64,000 nt of DNA from Muraenolepis orangiensis (taxonomy: Eukaryota > Chordata > Actinopteri > Gadiformes > Muraenolepididae): contig CM051019.1 of NCBI GenBank assembly GCA_027704905.1, positions 19,743,867 through 19,807,866 of the forward strand, given 5' to 3'. The stretch's first letter is position 1; the number at the start of each line of letters is the position of its first letter. A program made the position numbers and the translations under genes. Shown in pieces: positions 18,011 to 30,087 of the stretch. Under the pieces are notes generated by a model, which saw only the letters and a program-made list of their open reading frames with translations, was not told the DNA's origin and did not search any database.

Positions 18011-18631
18011 CCAGTCTTAGTTATAATGATAATATAGAATAATATAGGCCTACCGTTACTATTAATATACTATTACAGTTTTATTATATTATTACTTCTA
18101 CTGCTGCCACTACATTAACGTAGTAGTAATATGTAATAAATCACCACCAGTAATATAGGATCATTTTGGCCTACTATTACTAAAATAATATAATAATTAC
18201 CGGTAATATACACTATTATAGGGCTACTATTAATATGATATTTTAGTAAGTAGTATACCATTATTGTATATACATATATAAAGTACTATTGTATGTTGAT
18301 AATAATAATTATATATTTGATATTACCGGTATGCCTAATATATAATATTATTATTGATAATAATATGCTTAGAAGTTCTAAGTTATTTATCTTGTCTGTC
18401 CCCCCCCCCCTCTTCAACTGCCTTGCACTGTATCATAACTCTCTACCTATAGTTTACATATTTATTGTTTACATACCTGTATGATAGCCATGTACATTTT
18501 TACTGTATATATATTAATATTCAACTGTTGATTAAACTGCATACCCCTGCTCACTGCCTGCTGTAAACATTGATATATATTTATCTTGTTGATACAACTG
18601 CATACCCCTGCTCACTACCTGTTGAATACCT

Positions 18632-18665
18632 GTGATACCTGTGATACAGGTATCACAGGTATCAC
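18632..18665. repeat. Perfect 16-bp inverted repeat
   Basis: GTGATACCTGTGATAC (18632-18647) and GTATCACAGGTATCAC (18650-18665) are exact complements separated by two bases, so the stretch can form a tight hairpin or cruciform. Confidence 0.85.
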
Positions 18666-19112
18666 CTGCATACAGAAGCGCCTTCAGCAACAGACTCATT
18701 CCACCCAGGTGCCCCACAGAACGCCACAGGAACTCATCTACCTCGGGTGGTGAGAGGGACAGTGGAGACTCAGTGACCTGAGGTCAACGCACTGTAAATC
18801 CTTTCACTGTAATTTTGCACTGTAAATTCAATTTCACTTTTCACTTTTCACATGTCACTTTTTCAGTACTCATCTGAATTATTTATTTATTAGTATTTAT
18901 TACTGCCAATTTGCACTATACGCATTGTTGTATATTGTATATACCTACGTATTAGGTAATATTTCATTCAGTTATATTTTGTTTATACTAGTTTACTTTA
19001 GTTTAGTTTGTTGTTATTAGTTTTAGGTATTGTATATTTTGCCTGCATTTATTCCCCCTGTTTCAACTGTTGCACCTTAATTTAAATAAATAAAGTCTCT
19101 TGAATCTTGAAT
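18666..19112 (+). mobile_element. 3' end of a decayed LINE
   Basis: CCTTCAGCAACAGACTCATT followed by a CACTTT-rich 3' UTR and a tail AATAAATAAAGTCTCTTGAA with TTGAATC repeats. This layout (relic of the reverse-transcriptase C-terminus, AT-rich UTR, short tandem tail) resembles the LINE in the REV3L intron. Only the 3' end is left and the left boundary is uncertain. Confidence 0.55.
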
Positions 19113-19113
19113 C

Positions 19114-19116
<3 letters not shown>

Positions 19117-19159
<43 letters not shown>

Positions 19160-19554
19160 ATAATTCTGCACATATCTCATACCTACTCTATAAGTAATTG
19201 TATACCTGTTTTTAGTAGTAGTGTTTTAGTAGACTCTGTTAACATATTATTTAACCACTGTACATTATATATTACCATGCACTTTACTGCAACACTTGCA
19301 CTCTGGTTAGATGCCAAATTATTTTCGCATACATTTGAATCTAATCGAATCTTATCTAAACAAGATGAAAATATATTAACTTTTTGGACTTTAGGGGCTC
19401 CGTATACTTACAATTGTTGTTAATAATAATAATAATAATAATATTCTATGAAAGTATATTCAATCATATGACTAGTTACCCCAACCAACCTCTCAAAGCG
19501 AGGGGTACTACTCACCCTAACTCACCCCTCTCAAAGCGATGGGATGGTGGGGTC
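19117..19554. other. Intergenic: (AT)n, AT-rich sequence, (AAT)n
   Basis: An (AT)n run at 19117-19154, then low-complexity AT-rich sequence including (AAT)n near 19421-19441. No gene seen. CTATAAGTAATTGTATACCTG here resembles 16679-16699, and both follow an AT microsatellite, suggesting a shared repeat. Confidence 0.6.
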
Positions 19555-19716
19555 GGTGACTGCGCATGCGCCGCCAGGACCTCCGGGTGGCAGCGTTAAA
19601 GAAGGTTTTAGAATAATTAAATTCAGTTAACGTTTTTACTAACACGACGCAGTCTCCAGCCGGACTACATTAACAACACTCACATTGTTTTTTCTTCTGG
19701 AGGATTCGGGATTAAG
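19555..19716 (+). promoter_or_regulatory. Candidate promoter and 5' UTR exon of the amisyn-like gene
   Basis: TGCGCATGCGCC at 19561-19572 is nearly a perfect NRF-1 site inside a short GC-rich patch. About 150 bases later ATTAAG|GTGACT could be the donor of a non-coding first exon, with the acceptor CACAGCAGCAG just before the ATG at 20243. Inferred from position and motifs only. Confidence 0.35.
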
Positions 19717-20242
19717 GTGACTTTTGATGATTAGTTTCATAGTATAGTATCTAGGCCTATATATTGTCTCAATATATAAGTGTGTTTTGAAGGCTGTATA
19801 CAAATGTTGTTTCTTGACCAGATATAGAAAGAATATAGAAATAGGTCGCGAAAAATGTTTTACTTTTTAACTGAACGTAAGAAATTAAGATTGAAAGTTT
19901 TCTTATATCATATTGTTATTTTTCTCCTAATTGTATGACATGTTTTTTCTTTCACTTAACATATTTACATTGACAATAAAAGTCTTAATTAGCCACATAA
20001 TAAATGATTAATAAAATATATATAAATATAATAATATATAAAAATAATATATAAATATATAAAAAATATAAAATAAAATAAATTGCCTACTTACATTTTA
20101 AAAAGAGGATACTTAATCAACGCAATTGAGATTAATCCTGAAACTTGTTTAAAAAAATTAAGTGGTTTTTATATGTACATAACAGAAGGAGGTTTGGTCG
20201 ACCCTTGCATGTCTCGTCCAGTTGATCCACAGCAGCAGAACA
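19717..20242. other. AT-rich stretch before the amisyn-like start codon
   Basis: No gene. Runs of TATATAAATATAATAATATA near 20015-20080. Possibly the 5' UTR intron of the amisyn-like gene. Confidence 0.4.
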
Positions 20243-20402
20243 ATGAGCCTTCAGTCCGCCATCAACCAGAAGGTGTTCGTCCCGCGGGAGGAGCGGCTGC
20301 TGGTGGCCGTGGAGGTTCGGAGGAGGAGGAGGAGGACTGGCAGGAGGATTGCCTTTCTGTCCGCCGGAGGAGGAGAATACAAGACCTTCATATGTCTGTC
20401 AG
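20243..20402 (+). CDS. stxbp6l: Amisyn-like coding exon 1
   Basis: 53 codons plus one base. It encodes [20 protein letters not shown] through [12 protein letters not shown] and has an arginine cluster in the first strands of the PIP2-binding domain. The donor CAG|GTGAAC is also the start of the large minisatellite. Confidence 0.9.
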
Positions 20403-23400
20403 GTGAACACGACCTTCTTATGAACCGTCTTATAGTGAACACAACCTTCTTAGAGCCGTCTTATAGTGAACACAACCTTCTTAGAACTGTCTTATAGTGA
20501 ACACAACCTTCTTATGAACCGTCTTATAGTGAACACGACCTTCTTATGAACCGTCTTATAGTGAACACAACCTTCTTATGAACCGTCTTATAGTGAACAC
20601 GACCTTCTTATGAACCGTCTAATAGTGAACACGACCTTCTTATGAACCGTCTTATAGTGAACACGACCTTCTTATGAACCGTCTTATAGTGAACACGACC
20701 TTCTTATGAACCGTCTTATAGTGAACACGACCTTCTTATGAACCGTCTTATAGTGAACACAACCTTCTTATGAACCGTCTTATAGTGAACACGACCTTCT
20801 TATGAACCGTCTTATAGTGAACACAACCTTCTTAGAGCCGTCTTATAGTGAACACAACCTTCTTAGAACTGTCTTATAGTGAACACAACCTTCTTATGAA
20901 CCGTCTTATAGTGAACACGACCTTCTTAGAACTGTCTTATAGTGAACACAACCTTCTTAGAACTGTCTTATAGTGAACACAACCTTCTTAGAACTGTCTT
21001 ATAGTGAACACGACCTTCTTAGAACCGTCTTATAGTGAACACGACCTTCTTAGAACTGTCTTATAGTGAACACAACCTTCTTAGAGCCGTCTTATAGTGA
21101 ACACAACCTTCTTAGAACTGTCTTATAGTGAACACAACCTTCTTAGAACTGTCTTATAGTGAACACAACCTTCTTAGAACTGTCTTATAGTGAACACAAC
21201 CTTCTTAGAACTGTCTTATAGTGAACACGACCTTCTTATGAACCGTCTTATAGTGAACACAACCTTCTTAGAACCGTCTTATAGTGAACACAACCTTCTT
21301 AGAACCGTCTTATAGTGAACACGACCTTCTTAGAACTGTCTTATAGTGAACACGACCTTCTTAGAACTGTCTTATAGTGAACACAACCTTCTTAGAACTG
21401 TCTTATAGTGAACACAACCTTCTTAGAACTGTCTTATAGTGAACACGACCTTCTTATGAACCGTCTTATAGTGAACACAACCTTCTTAGAACCATCTTAT
21501 AGTGAACACAACCTTCTTAGAACCATCTTATAGTGAACACGACCTTCTTAGAACTGTCTTATAGTGAACACAACCTTCTTAGAGCCATCTTATAGTGAAC
21601 ACAACCTTCTTAGAACCGTCTTATAGTGAACACAACCTTCTTAGAGCCATCTTATAGTGAACACAACCTTCTTAGAGCCATCTTATAGTGAACACAACCT
21701 TCTTAGAGCCATCTTATAGTGAACACAACCTTCTTATGAACCGTCTTATAGTGAACACAACCTTCTTAGAACTGTCTTATAGTGAACACAACCTTCTTAG
21801 AACTGTCTTATAGTGAACACAACCTTCTTAGAACTGTCTTATAGTGAACACGACCTTCTTATGAACCGTCTTATAGTGAACACAACCTTCTTAGAACCAT
21901 CTTATAGTGAACACAACCTTCTTAGAACCATCTTATAGTGAACACGACCTTCTTAGAACTGTCTTATAGTGAACACAACCTTCTTAGAGCCATCTTATAG
22001 TGAACACAACCTTCTTAGAACCGTCTTATAGTGAACACAACCTTCTTAGAACCATCTTATAGTGAACACAACCTTCTTAGAACCATCTTATAGTGAACAC
22101 GACCTTCTTAGAACTGTCTTATAGTGAACACAACCTTCTTAGAGCCATCTTATAGTGAACACAACCTTCTTAGAACCGTCTTATAGTGAACAACTTTAGA
22201 GCCTTATAGTGAACACAACCTTCTTAGAGCCATCTTATAGTGAACACAACCTTCTTATGAACCGTCTTATAGTGAACACAACCTTCTTAGAGCCATCTTA
22301 TAGTGAACACAACCTTCTTAGAGCCATCTTATAGTGAACACAACCTTCTTATGAACCATCTTATACTGAACACAACCTTCTTATGAACCATCTTATAGTG
22401 AACACAACATTCTTAGAACTGTCTTATAGTGAACACAACCTTCTTATGAACCGTCTTATAGTGAACACAACCTTCTTATGAACCATCTTATAGTGAACAC
22501 AACCTTCTTAGAACCGTCTTATAGTGAACACAACCTTCTTAGAACCGTCTTATAGTGAACACAATCTTCTTAGAACCGTCTTATAGTGAACACAACCTTC
22601 TTATGAACCGTCTTATAGTGAACACAACCTTCTTATGAACCGTCTTATCGTGAACACAACCTTCTTAGAACCGTCTTATAGTGAACACGACCTTCTTAGA
22701 ACCGTCTTATAGTGAACACGACCTTCTTAGAACCGTCTTATAGTGAACACGACCTCTTAGAACCGTCTTATAGTGAACACGACCTTCTTAGAACCGTCTT
22801 ATAGTGAACACGACCTTCTTAGAACCGTCTTATAGTGAACACGACCTTCTTAGAACCGTCTTATAGTGAACACGACCTTCTTATGAACCATCTTATAGTG
22901 AACACGACCTTCTTATGAACCGTCTTATAGTGAACACGACCTTCTTATGACCGTCTTATAGTGAACACAACCTTCTTATGAACTGTCTTATAGTGAACAC
23001 GACCTTCTTATGAACCGTCTTATAGTGAACACAACCTTCTTATGAATCGTCTTATAGTGAACACAACCTTCTTATGAACCGTCTAATAGTGAACACAACC
23101 TTCTTATGAACCGTCTTATAGTGAACACAACCTTCTTATGAACCGTCTTATAGTGAACACGACCTTCTTATGAACCGTCTTATAGTGAACACGACCTTCT
23201 TATGAACCGTCTTATAGTGAACACGACCTTCTTATGAACCGTCTTATAGTGAACACAACCTTCTTATGAACCGTCTTATAGTGAACACAACCATCTTAAT
23301 GGTGAACAAAACCTTCTTAGAACCGTCTTATAGTGAACACAACCATCTTAATGGTGAACATAACAATCTTACAACCTTGACAATGACTTGAACCTGACTT

Positions 23401-23816
23401 GACAATATTGGAAATATTTTCTCAGACTCAGTTCAATGGTTTCAATCTGTATTTTTTAATACTTTATTCTCAATTCTCCAGTGACCAAAAAGACACCTCC
23501 TCAGCTGGTCATCACTAAGGTCAAGCAGTTTGCTGGCTCCGCCCCCTTCGTGGCCAGGTCCCAGTGGGGCGTCGACCAGCTCCGCCAGGTCAATGGAATC
23601 AACCCATATAAGGTCAGGAGGAGGGATGGTGCCCTAGTCTCTTCTTCCTCGATAGAACAATGTTATATATGTATATATATATATATTTATACCGTATATA
23701 CGTATATATTTATACCGTATATACATATATATATATATACATACAGTATTTACGTATATATATATATATATAGATACAAGATACAAGATATATATATATA
23801 TAAATATGTGTGTGTT

Positions 23817-23877
<61 letters not shown>

Positions 23878-26800
23878 CAAATTGCTATATATAGCAAGTC
23901 TATATTGACAATTCATCTATATTCTAGTATTTCACTTCTACTAAGCTGTTCAGTTAAATATATTAATGTACTATTATATGTCCAGAGTTGGACCTGGTCT
24001 TTGGTAACAGCCTAACTGTAACCTTGTCCCGATGCAGGACAGTCCAGAGTTCGATCTGGTCTTTGACAACACCCTGGACCAGTGGGTGTGCAGCTCCTCT
24101 GCAGAGAAGTGCATTTTCATCCTGGTCCTGTACCAAGCCTACAAGATGTACTCTGGCGGTCCCACTGGGGCCCCTGGAAGTCTGCCAGGGGGTCTGGGGA
24201 AGGTGGGAGCCATACGCAGGATGAGCCTGGATGCAGGCAGGATCCCACCGCGTAGCCCCGGAGAGCCCCAGGTCCCACCGGGACCCAAGTCCAAGACTCT
24301 AACGGCCAGGAGGAAGAGCTGCGTACCCGCCAGACGGACGGACTTCATCAACTGTCAACCAAGGCTAACTGGAGGTACGCTAACTAACTCAGTATCAACA
24401 CTAACTCTTCAAACTATCTCTGTATCCACAATAACTCTTATAACTAACTCAGTATCCACACTAACTTATAACTAACTCAATATCCACACTAACTCTTCAA
24501 ACTATCTCTGTATCCACACTAACTGTCTTAACTAACTCAGTATCCACACACTTATAACAGTATCAACCCTAACTCTTATAACATTATCAAGGCTTACTTT
24601 TATAACAAACCCATTATCAACACTATATCTGCTAACTAACTCAGTATAGACACAAACTGTTCTAACTAACTCACTATCAACACTAACTCTTTATTTAGAG
24701 TTTTGCAGCACATTCACATGTAATCAAACCCCAAATGAACATGAACTCACAAGAAACCAACAAAACACAATTGACAGACGATGTCCCTGTTGAAAATATG
24801 TCGAAAAATCCATATATCATTGTGAAACCACCTAACCACCATATCATTGTGAAACATATGTTCTAAAGTCATTAAAAAAAAACACCAAAAAGCTATTTAT
24901 GGTTCATCCGATTTGTTTAGAATTATTATCTTGTCTGGCTTTCCAAATCCAAATAAAACAATATGCCCGTCCTGCTCGACCAATCAGAGATGATCCTGCT
25001 CGACCAATCAGAGAGGACTTGACGATTGGATCTTGGCGGCTGTTTGCGTACAATGTGTAATTTGGCCTCAACTCTTTGAACTTTGAACACTCTTAACTCT
25101 TCACTAACTTAGTCACTTCTATCAACGCCAACTCGTCCAACGTCACTAGAGTAGCCCTTACATTTGATATCTATGTATTTCCTCTGGTTTCACTGACTTT
25201 TAAAACATGTATTTAATGGATTAATTTAATTTAAGAAAAGTGTTTCTGTTGACGTCAAAGTGCGTCTAGCCCTGTAAAGTCACAGCTGTGAATAAAGAGG
25301 TTTATATTATGCTATTATTTTATTATTTATTATTGTACTATACTATTATTGTTATTATTATTATGCTGTATATGCTCTTTGGGTCCCTGCCAGATGCCTG
25401 TGCCATGAACCTGGCCATCTACCGATGCAAAGTCTTCTTCACCCGCCTGAGGAAGAGGATGGCAGCCAAAGGAACCGGCACGCCGTCCAAAGGTGAGCTA
25501 ATCCTAGTGTTAAGATGCAGGATGTTTATCTTATTCATCATCAGCTGATGTCACAGAAGGTCTGGAGACATCGTCCTCAGGGACAACTAGGCTGGTCTCT
25601 TGAATGTAGCCTCTGGTCAGGACCGGTCTGTAGTCTATTATCTTTAGTTCCTGGTTTCTTTGTTTCAACCTCATTATAGGATATAGAAACCCCATCACTC
25701 CCTCTCTCTCTCTCTCTCTCTCGCCCCCTCCTTTCCTCTCCCTCTTTCTCTTTCCATCCATCTCTCCCTCTCCATCTCTCTCTCTCCCCCTCCTTTCCTC
25801 TCCCTCTTTCTCTTTCCATCCATCTCTCCCTCTCCATCTCTCTCTCTCCCCCTCCTTTCCTCTCCCTCTGTCTCTTTCCATCCATCTCTCCCCTCCATCT
25901 CTCCATCCTCCTTCCTCTCCACCCCCCATCTCTTAGTGTCTATTGTCCCAGCTGGCTTCACCTCTCGGTGCTGGAGAATGGATCTTCTATTGGTTGTGGT
26001 TGAGAGAACAGTTTGTGTTGTTGTTCTGTGAAACAGAGCTTTGTGTTTAGATATCCGGTGCCCGGCGCCGGGGTCAGCAAGGACAGCCTCCGAGCCCTGG
26101 CTGAACTCAGCCACCACGCAGCACCACATACCACCACGCACCACCCAACCAACCACCACACACCCCCACCCACCACGCACCACCCAACCAACCACCACAC
26201 ACCCCCACCCACCACGCACCACCCAACCAACCACCACACACCCCCACCCACCACGCACCACCCAACCAACCACCACACACCCCCACCCACCACGCACCAC
26301 CCAACCACCACACACCACCAAACCAACCACCACACACCCCCACCCACCACGCACCACCCAACCAACCACCACACACCCCCACCCACCACGCACCACCCAA
26401 CCACCACACACCACCCTAACCACCACCCAACTACCACACACCACCACGCACCACCCAACCAACCACCACGCACCACCACGCAGCACCACATACCACCATG
26501 CACCACCCAACTACCACACACCACCACGCACCACCCAACCAACCACCACGCACCACCACGCACCACCCAACCACCACACACCACCCTAACCATCACCCAA
26601 CCACCACACACCACCACCCACCACGCAGCACCACATACCACCACGCACCACCCAACCAACCACCACGCACCACCCTAACCATCACCCAACTACCACACAC
26701 CACCACGCACCACCCAACCACCCTAAACACCACCCTAACCACCACGCACCATCCAACCACCAATCACCACCATAACTACCACGCACCACCCAAACTACCA

Positions 26801-27595
26801 TGCACCACCCTAACCACCACGCACCAATATAATAACCAATATAACTCGTGACATACTTGATAACACACTTTCTAACGTCTAACACCACCCTGTTTCCGGT
26901 GTGTGTCCAGGTAAGCCGGGACAGCGCTCCTCCCGCCTGGTGGGGAACGCGTTCCAGAGGGTGACAGTGTCAGTGGGTGAGCGGGGAGAGAGACTGAGCA
27001 AGGCGGAGGACCAGACGGTGGAGCTGATGCACAAAGCCCAGCAGTTCGCAGACACAGCCCACAAGGTCAGGAACCAGGGGTCACTAGAGTAGGAAACACA
27101 CAGTCAAAGGTCTGGTCCCAAAGGTCAGGACCAGCAGTCACTAGAGTAGGAAACACGCGGTCAAAGGTCAGGACCAGTGGTCACTATAGTAGGAAACACA
27201 AGGTCAAAGGTCAGGACCAGTGGTCACTAGAGGAGGAAACACAGGCTCAAAGGTCAGGACCGGCAGTCACTAGAGTAGGAAACACAGGGTCAAAGGTCAG
27301 GACCAGCAGTCACTAGAGGAAGAAACACACGGTCAAAGGTCAGGACCAGCAGTCACTAGAGGAGGAAACACAGGGTCAAAGGTCAGGAACCAGCAGTCGC
27401 TAGAGGAGGAAACACAAGGTCAAAGGTCAGGACCAGCAGTCACTAGAGGAGGAAACACAAGGTCAAAGGTCAGGACCAGCAGTCACACTAGAGTCAAACA
27501 ATACTTTTGTTTGTGGTTATAATTATATTCTGTGAACACACTCACACTGCTGTTACACAGCAATAATATCAGATAATAAGAGTGTATGTGTGTGT

Positions 27596-27627
<32 letters not shown>

Positions 27628-28698
27628 ACTATATCTTGTACTCGTTGGTTAAAGCCCTAACCAAACTTTGACTCCCAAAGCTGCTTCATAGTGTTGCTAA
27701 TATGGTTCCAAAAATGCTCAGACCCAGGGATCAAATGCAGGACAGATGTGATTGGCTCATGCCGGGTTCTACCTTCTCCCCCTATTGACCCCGCCTCCAA
27801 TTGTTCTGATTGGTTGGAACAGACCAGACAAAGACGAGACCCTGCCCCCAACTGGTCTGAACGGTTGGAACAGAGCAGAACACAATGCTGTTGAATTGAT
27901 CCGTCGTGTGAAGCTAAAAATAAGCTGGCAAGTAGCTTAAAAATAGAATAATAATAATAAGAAGAATAATAATGGGGGAGAACTGACAGCAGCCTCTCCA
28001 TCTCCAACATTCCCATTAGGTCAATGTCGACCTTGGTCTCCAGAGAAGCTCAATCAGGCTCTACTTAAGTGGACTCCTGGCTGATTGTGGAGGCTGGAGG
28101 ATGATTAGAGATGATTAGAGAACAGAAGAACAGTGGGATTGTAATGAAGCTCCACGCTGCTGCTGTGTCGTCCGGTCACATTCTGGTTCAACTCTGCCAC
28201 AAATCACCCAAACCATGTCTTCTTACTTCACCATTCTGGTGTTTGCTTACTTTCGGCTGCTTAAATCGAGTTTTACACCTTTAAGATAAATGACTTAACT
28301 TATACAGTTATAGCCACCTCTAGTGGCTTGAGTTGTAGCTTCCTCTAGTGGCTGAGTGTAGCTCCTAGTGGCTTGAGTTGTAGATGCATTTCTAGCAACA
28401 TCTAGTGGCTTGAGGTGTAGATACAGTTATAGCAACATCTAGTGGCTTGAGTTGTAGCTTCCTCTAGTGGCTTGAGTTGTAGCTTCATCTAGTGGCTTGA
28501 GTTGTAGCTTCCTCTAGTGGCTTGAGGTGTAGATACATTTATAGCAACATCTAGTGGCTTGAGGTGTAGATACAGTTATAGCAACACCTAGTGGAGGAGG
28601 AGATGTAGGGTTAGTGTTTATGGTTTTATTGCTTTATAAAATGCTCATCTCTTGTGATGTGTTTCCTTCTCCAGTTGGCCTTGAAGTTCTCAAAGTGA
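20243..28698 (+). CDS. stxbp6l: Amisyn/STXBP6-like protein, six coding exons
   Basis: Amisyn is a cytosolic SNARE protein that binds syntaxin-1/4 with SNAP-25 and holds back fusion of secretory vesicles. Exons 20243-20402, 23482-23612, 24038-24374, 25394-25492, 26911-27065 and 28675-28698 join in phase into 301 residues. Residues about 15-140 match the Sec3-type PIP2-binding PH fold ([59 protein letters not shown]). Residues about 243-301 form the R-SNARE, with [18 protein letters not shown] and Arg267 at the expected zero layer; it ends ADTAHKLALKFSK. It differs from human amisyn (about 210 residues) by a Gly/Pro-rich and basic insertion at about residues 142-200 and an extra basic exon (residues 210-242). 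The start is the first in-frame ATG beginning the conserved SLQSAIN. Whether the orthologue is stxbp6 or a stxbp6-like paralogue cannot be settled here. Confidence 0.9.
20403..23370. repeat. 31/32-bp minisatellite starting at the amisyn-like exon 1 donor
   Basis: About 90 copies of a 31- or 32-bp unit with core GTGAACACAACCTTCTTAGA and then ACCGTCTTATA; a CGACC variant and an ATGAAC variant alternate in blocks. The first unit begins at intron base 1 (GTGAACACGACC), so the splice donor itself is the first repeat. Units in the middle carry ACTGTC, those at the ends ACCGTC. Confidence 0.95.
23482..23612 (+). CDS. stxbp6l: Amisyn-like coding exon 2
   Basis: 131 bases between TTCTCCAG and GTCAGG. 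It encodes [33 protein letters not shown] and INPYK. This is the best conserved block of the PH fold and supports the family call. Confidence 0.93.
23660..23880. repeat. (TATA)n/(TACG) and (TG)n microsatellites
   Basis: TATATA with TACGTATATA interruptions, a short (TG)n at about 23806-23828 and a long (TA)n to 23876, in intron 2 of the amisyn-like gene. Confidence 0.93.
24038..24374 (+). CDS. stxbp6l: Amisyn-like coding exon 3 with inserted linker
   Basis: 337 bases between GATGCAG and GTACGC. It begins [20 protein letters not shown] and ends [12 protein letters not shown], both conserved. Between them is a Gly/Pro-rich and basic insertion ([28 protein letters not shown]) with no counterpart in human amisyn as I know it. 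Confidence 0.88.
24375..24690. repeat. TAACTAACTCAGTATCCACAC minisatellite after exon 3
   Basis: Irregular units of AACTAACTCAGTATCCACAC and AACTCTTCAAACTATCTC begin within five bases of the donor of exon 3, whose coding end (GGCTAACTGGAG) shares CTAACT with the unit. Confidence 0.85.
24691..25393. other. Rest of intron 3 of the amisyn-like gene
   Basis: No coding segment seen. AT-rich, with a short direct repeat of CTGCTCGACCAATCAGAGA near 24971-25014 and a (TTA)n-like stretch near 25310-25365. Confidence 0.6.
25394..25492 (+). CDS. stxbp6l: Amisyn-like coding exon 4 (basic, extra)
   Basis: 99 bases between CTGCCAG and GTGAGC, symmetrical phase 1. It encodes [20 protein letters not shown], then [12 protein letters not shown]. 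The exon is a multiple of three and could be skipped without a frame change. It is not in the human amisyn I know, so it may be alternative or lineage-specific. Confidence 0.75.
25695..25925. repeat. CT-rich tandem repeat, about 62-bp unit
   Basis: About three and a half copies of a pyrimidine-only unit including CCCCCTCCTTTCCTCTCCCT and CTTTCCATCCATCTCTCC, in intron 4 of the amisyn-like gene. Confidence 0.9.
26105..26850. repeat. CCAACCAACCACCACACACC minisatellite
   Basis: An array of about 39-bp units made of CACCCAACCAACCACCACAC and CCACCCACCACGCAC, with later degenerate forms. It is free of GT for most of its length on the plus strand and encodes nothing but H/P/T or W/G/V runs. Confidence 0.93.
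26911..27065 (+). CDS. stxbp6l: Amisyn-like coding exon 5 (R-SNARE)
   Basis: 155 bases between GTGTCCAG and GTCAGG. It encodes [20 protein letters not shown] and most of the SNARE helix, [29 protein letters not shown]. Confidence 0.92.
27066..27492. repeat. 43-bp minisatellite starting at the exon 5 donor of the amisyn-like gene
   Basis: About ten copies of a 43-bp unit: GTCAGGACCAGCAGTCACTA, then GAGGAGGAAACACAAGGTCA, then AAG. The first copy begins at intron base 1 (AAG|GTCAGGAACC), and every unit boundary reads CAAAG|GTCAGG, almost the exon end ACAAG|GTCAGG. Confidence 0.95.
27493..28309. other. Intron 5 of the amisyn-like gene, middle part
   Basis: A (TG)n run at about 27583-27627, then non-repetitive sequence. 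TTCTGATTGGTTGGAACAGA and CTGAACGGTTGGAACAGAGC form an imperfect direct repeat near 27805-27877. No exon recognised. Confidence 0.6.
28310..28600. repeat. CTCTAGTGGCTTGAGTTGTAG minisatellite
   Basis: About ten units of 25-37 bp built from CTAGTGGCTTGAGTTGTAGC and ATACAGTTATAGCAACAT, shortly before the terminal exon. Confidence 0.9.
28675..28698 (+). CDS. stxbp6l: Amisyn-like terminal coding exon
   Basis: Seven codons (LALKFSK) and TGA after CCTTCTCCAG. It is short but fits the C-terminus of the amisyn SNARE (human ends with a similar L-A-M-K stretch). It is too short to find without the family. Confidence 0.85.
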   Translation: MALKFSK

Positions 28699-28790
28699 TT
28701 TGCTGGAACTCAAAGAAGAACAACAACAACCAACTCTGGTGGTTCCTTAACCGACCGTCCTAATAAAGTGTTCACTGCTGGTTCTAATGT
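28699..28790 (+). terminator. 3' UTR and polyadenylation signal of the amisyn-like gene
   Basis: AATAAA at 28762-28767, about 64 bases after the stop, followed by a GT-rich stretch. A longer 3' UTR is possible. Confidence 0.6.
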
Positions 28791-29952
<1,162 letters not shown>

Positions 29953-30087
29953 TGTCACAATTGTTATTCACCCTGCCTCCACCAGAGAGCAGCATCAACC
30001 CTCAGTACTTCTCCCCCACACCTGCAGCACATTATAATCAACCCGCCTATTTAAACCTACACCCCGCACACTCATCATACTCTAGAT

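Noticed and set aside
20403..23370. CRISPR-like array of regular 31-32-bp repeats
   Set aside because: Units are directly abutting without unique spacers, in a eukaryotic intron; it is a minisatellite.
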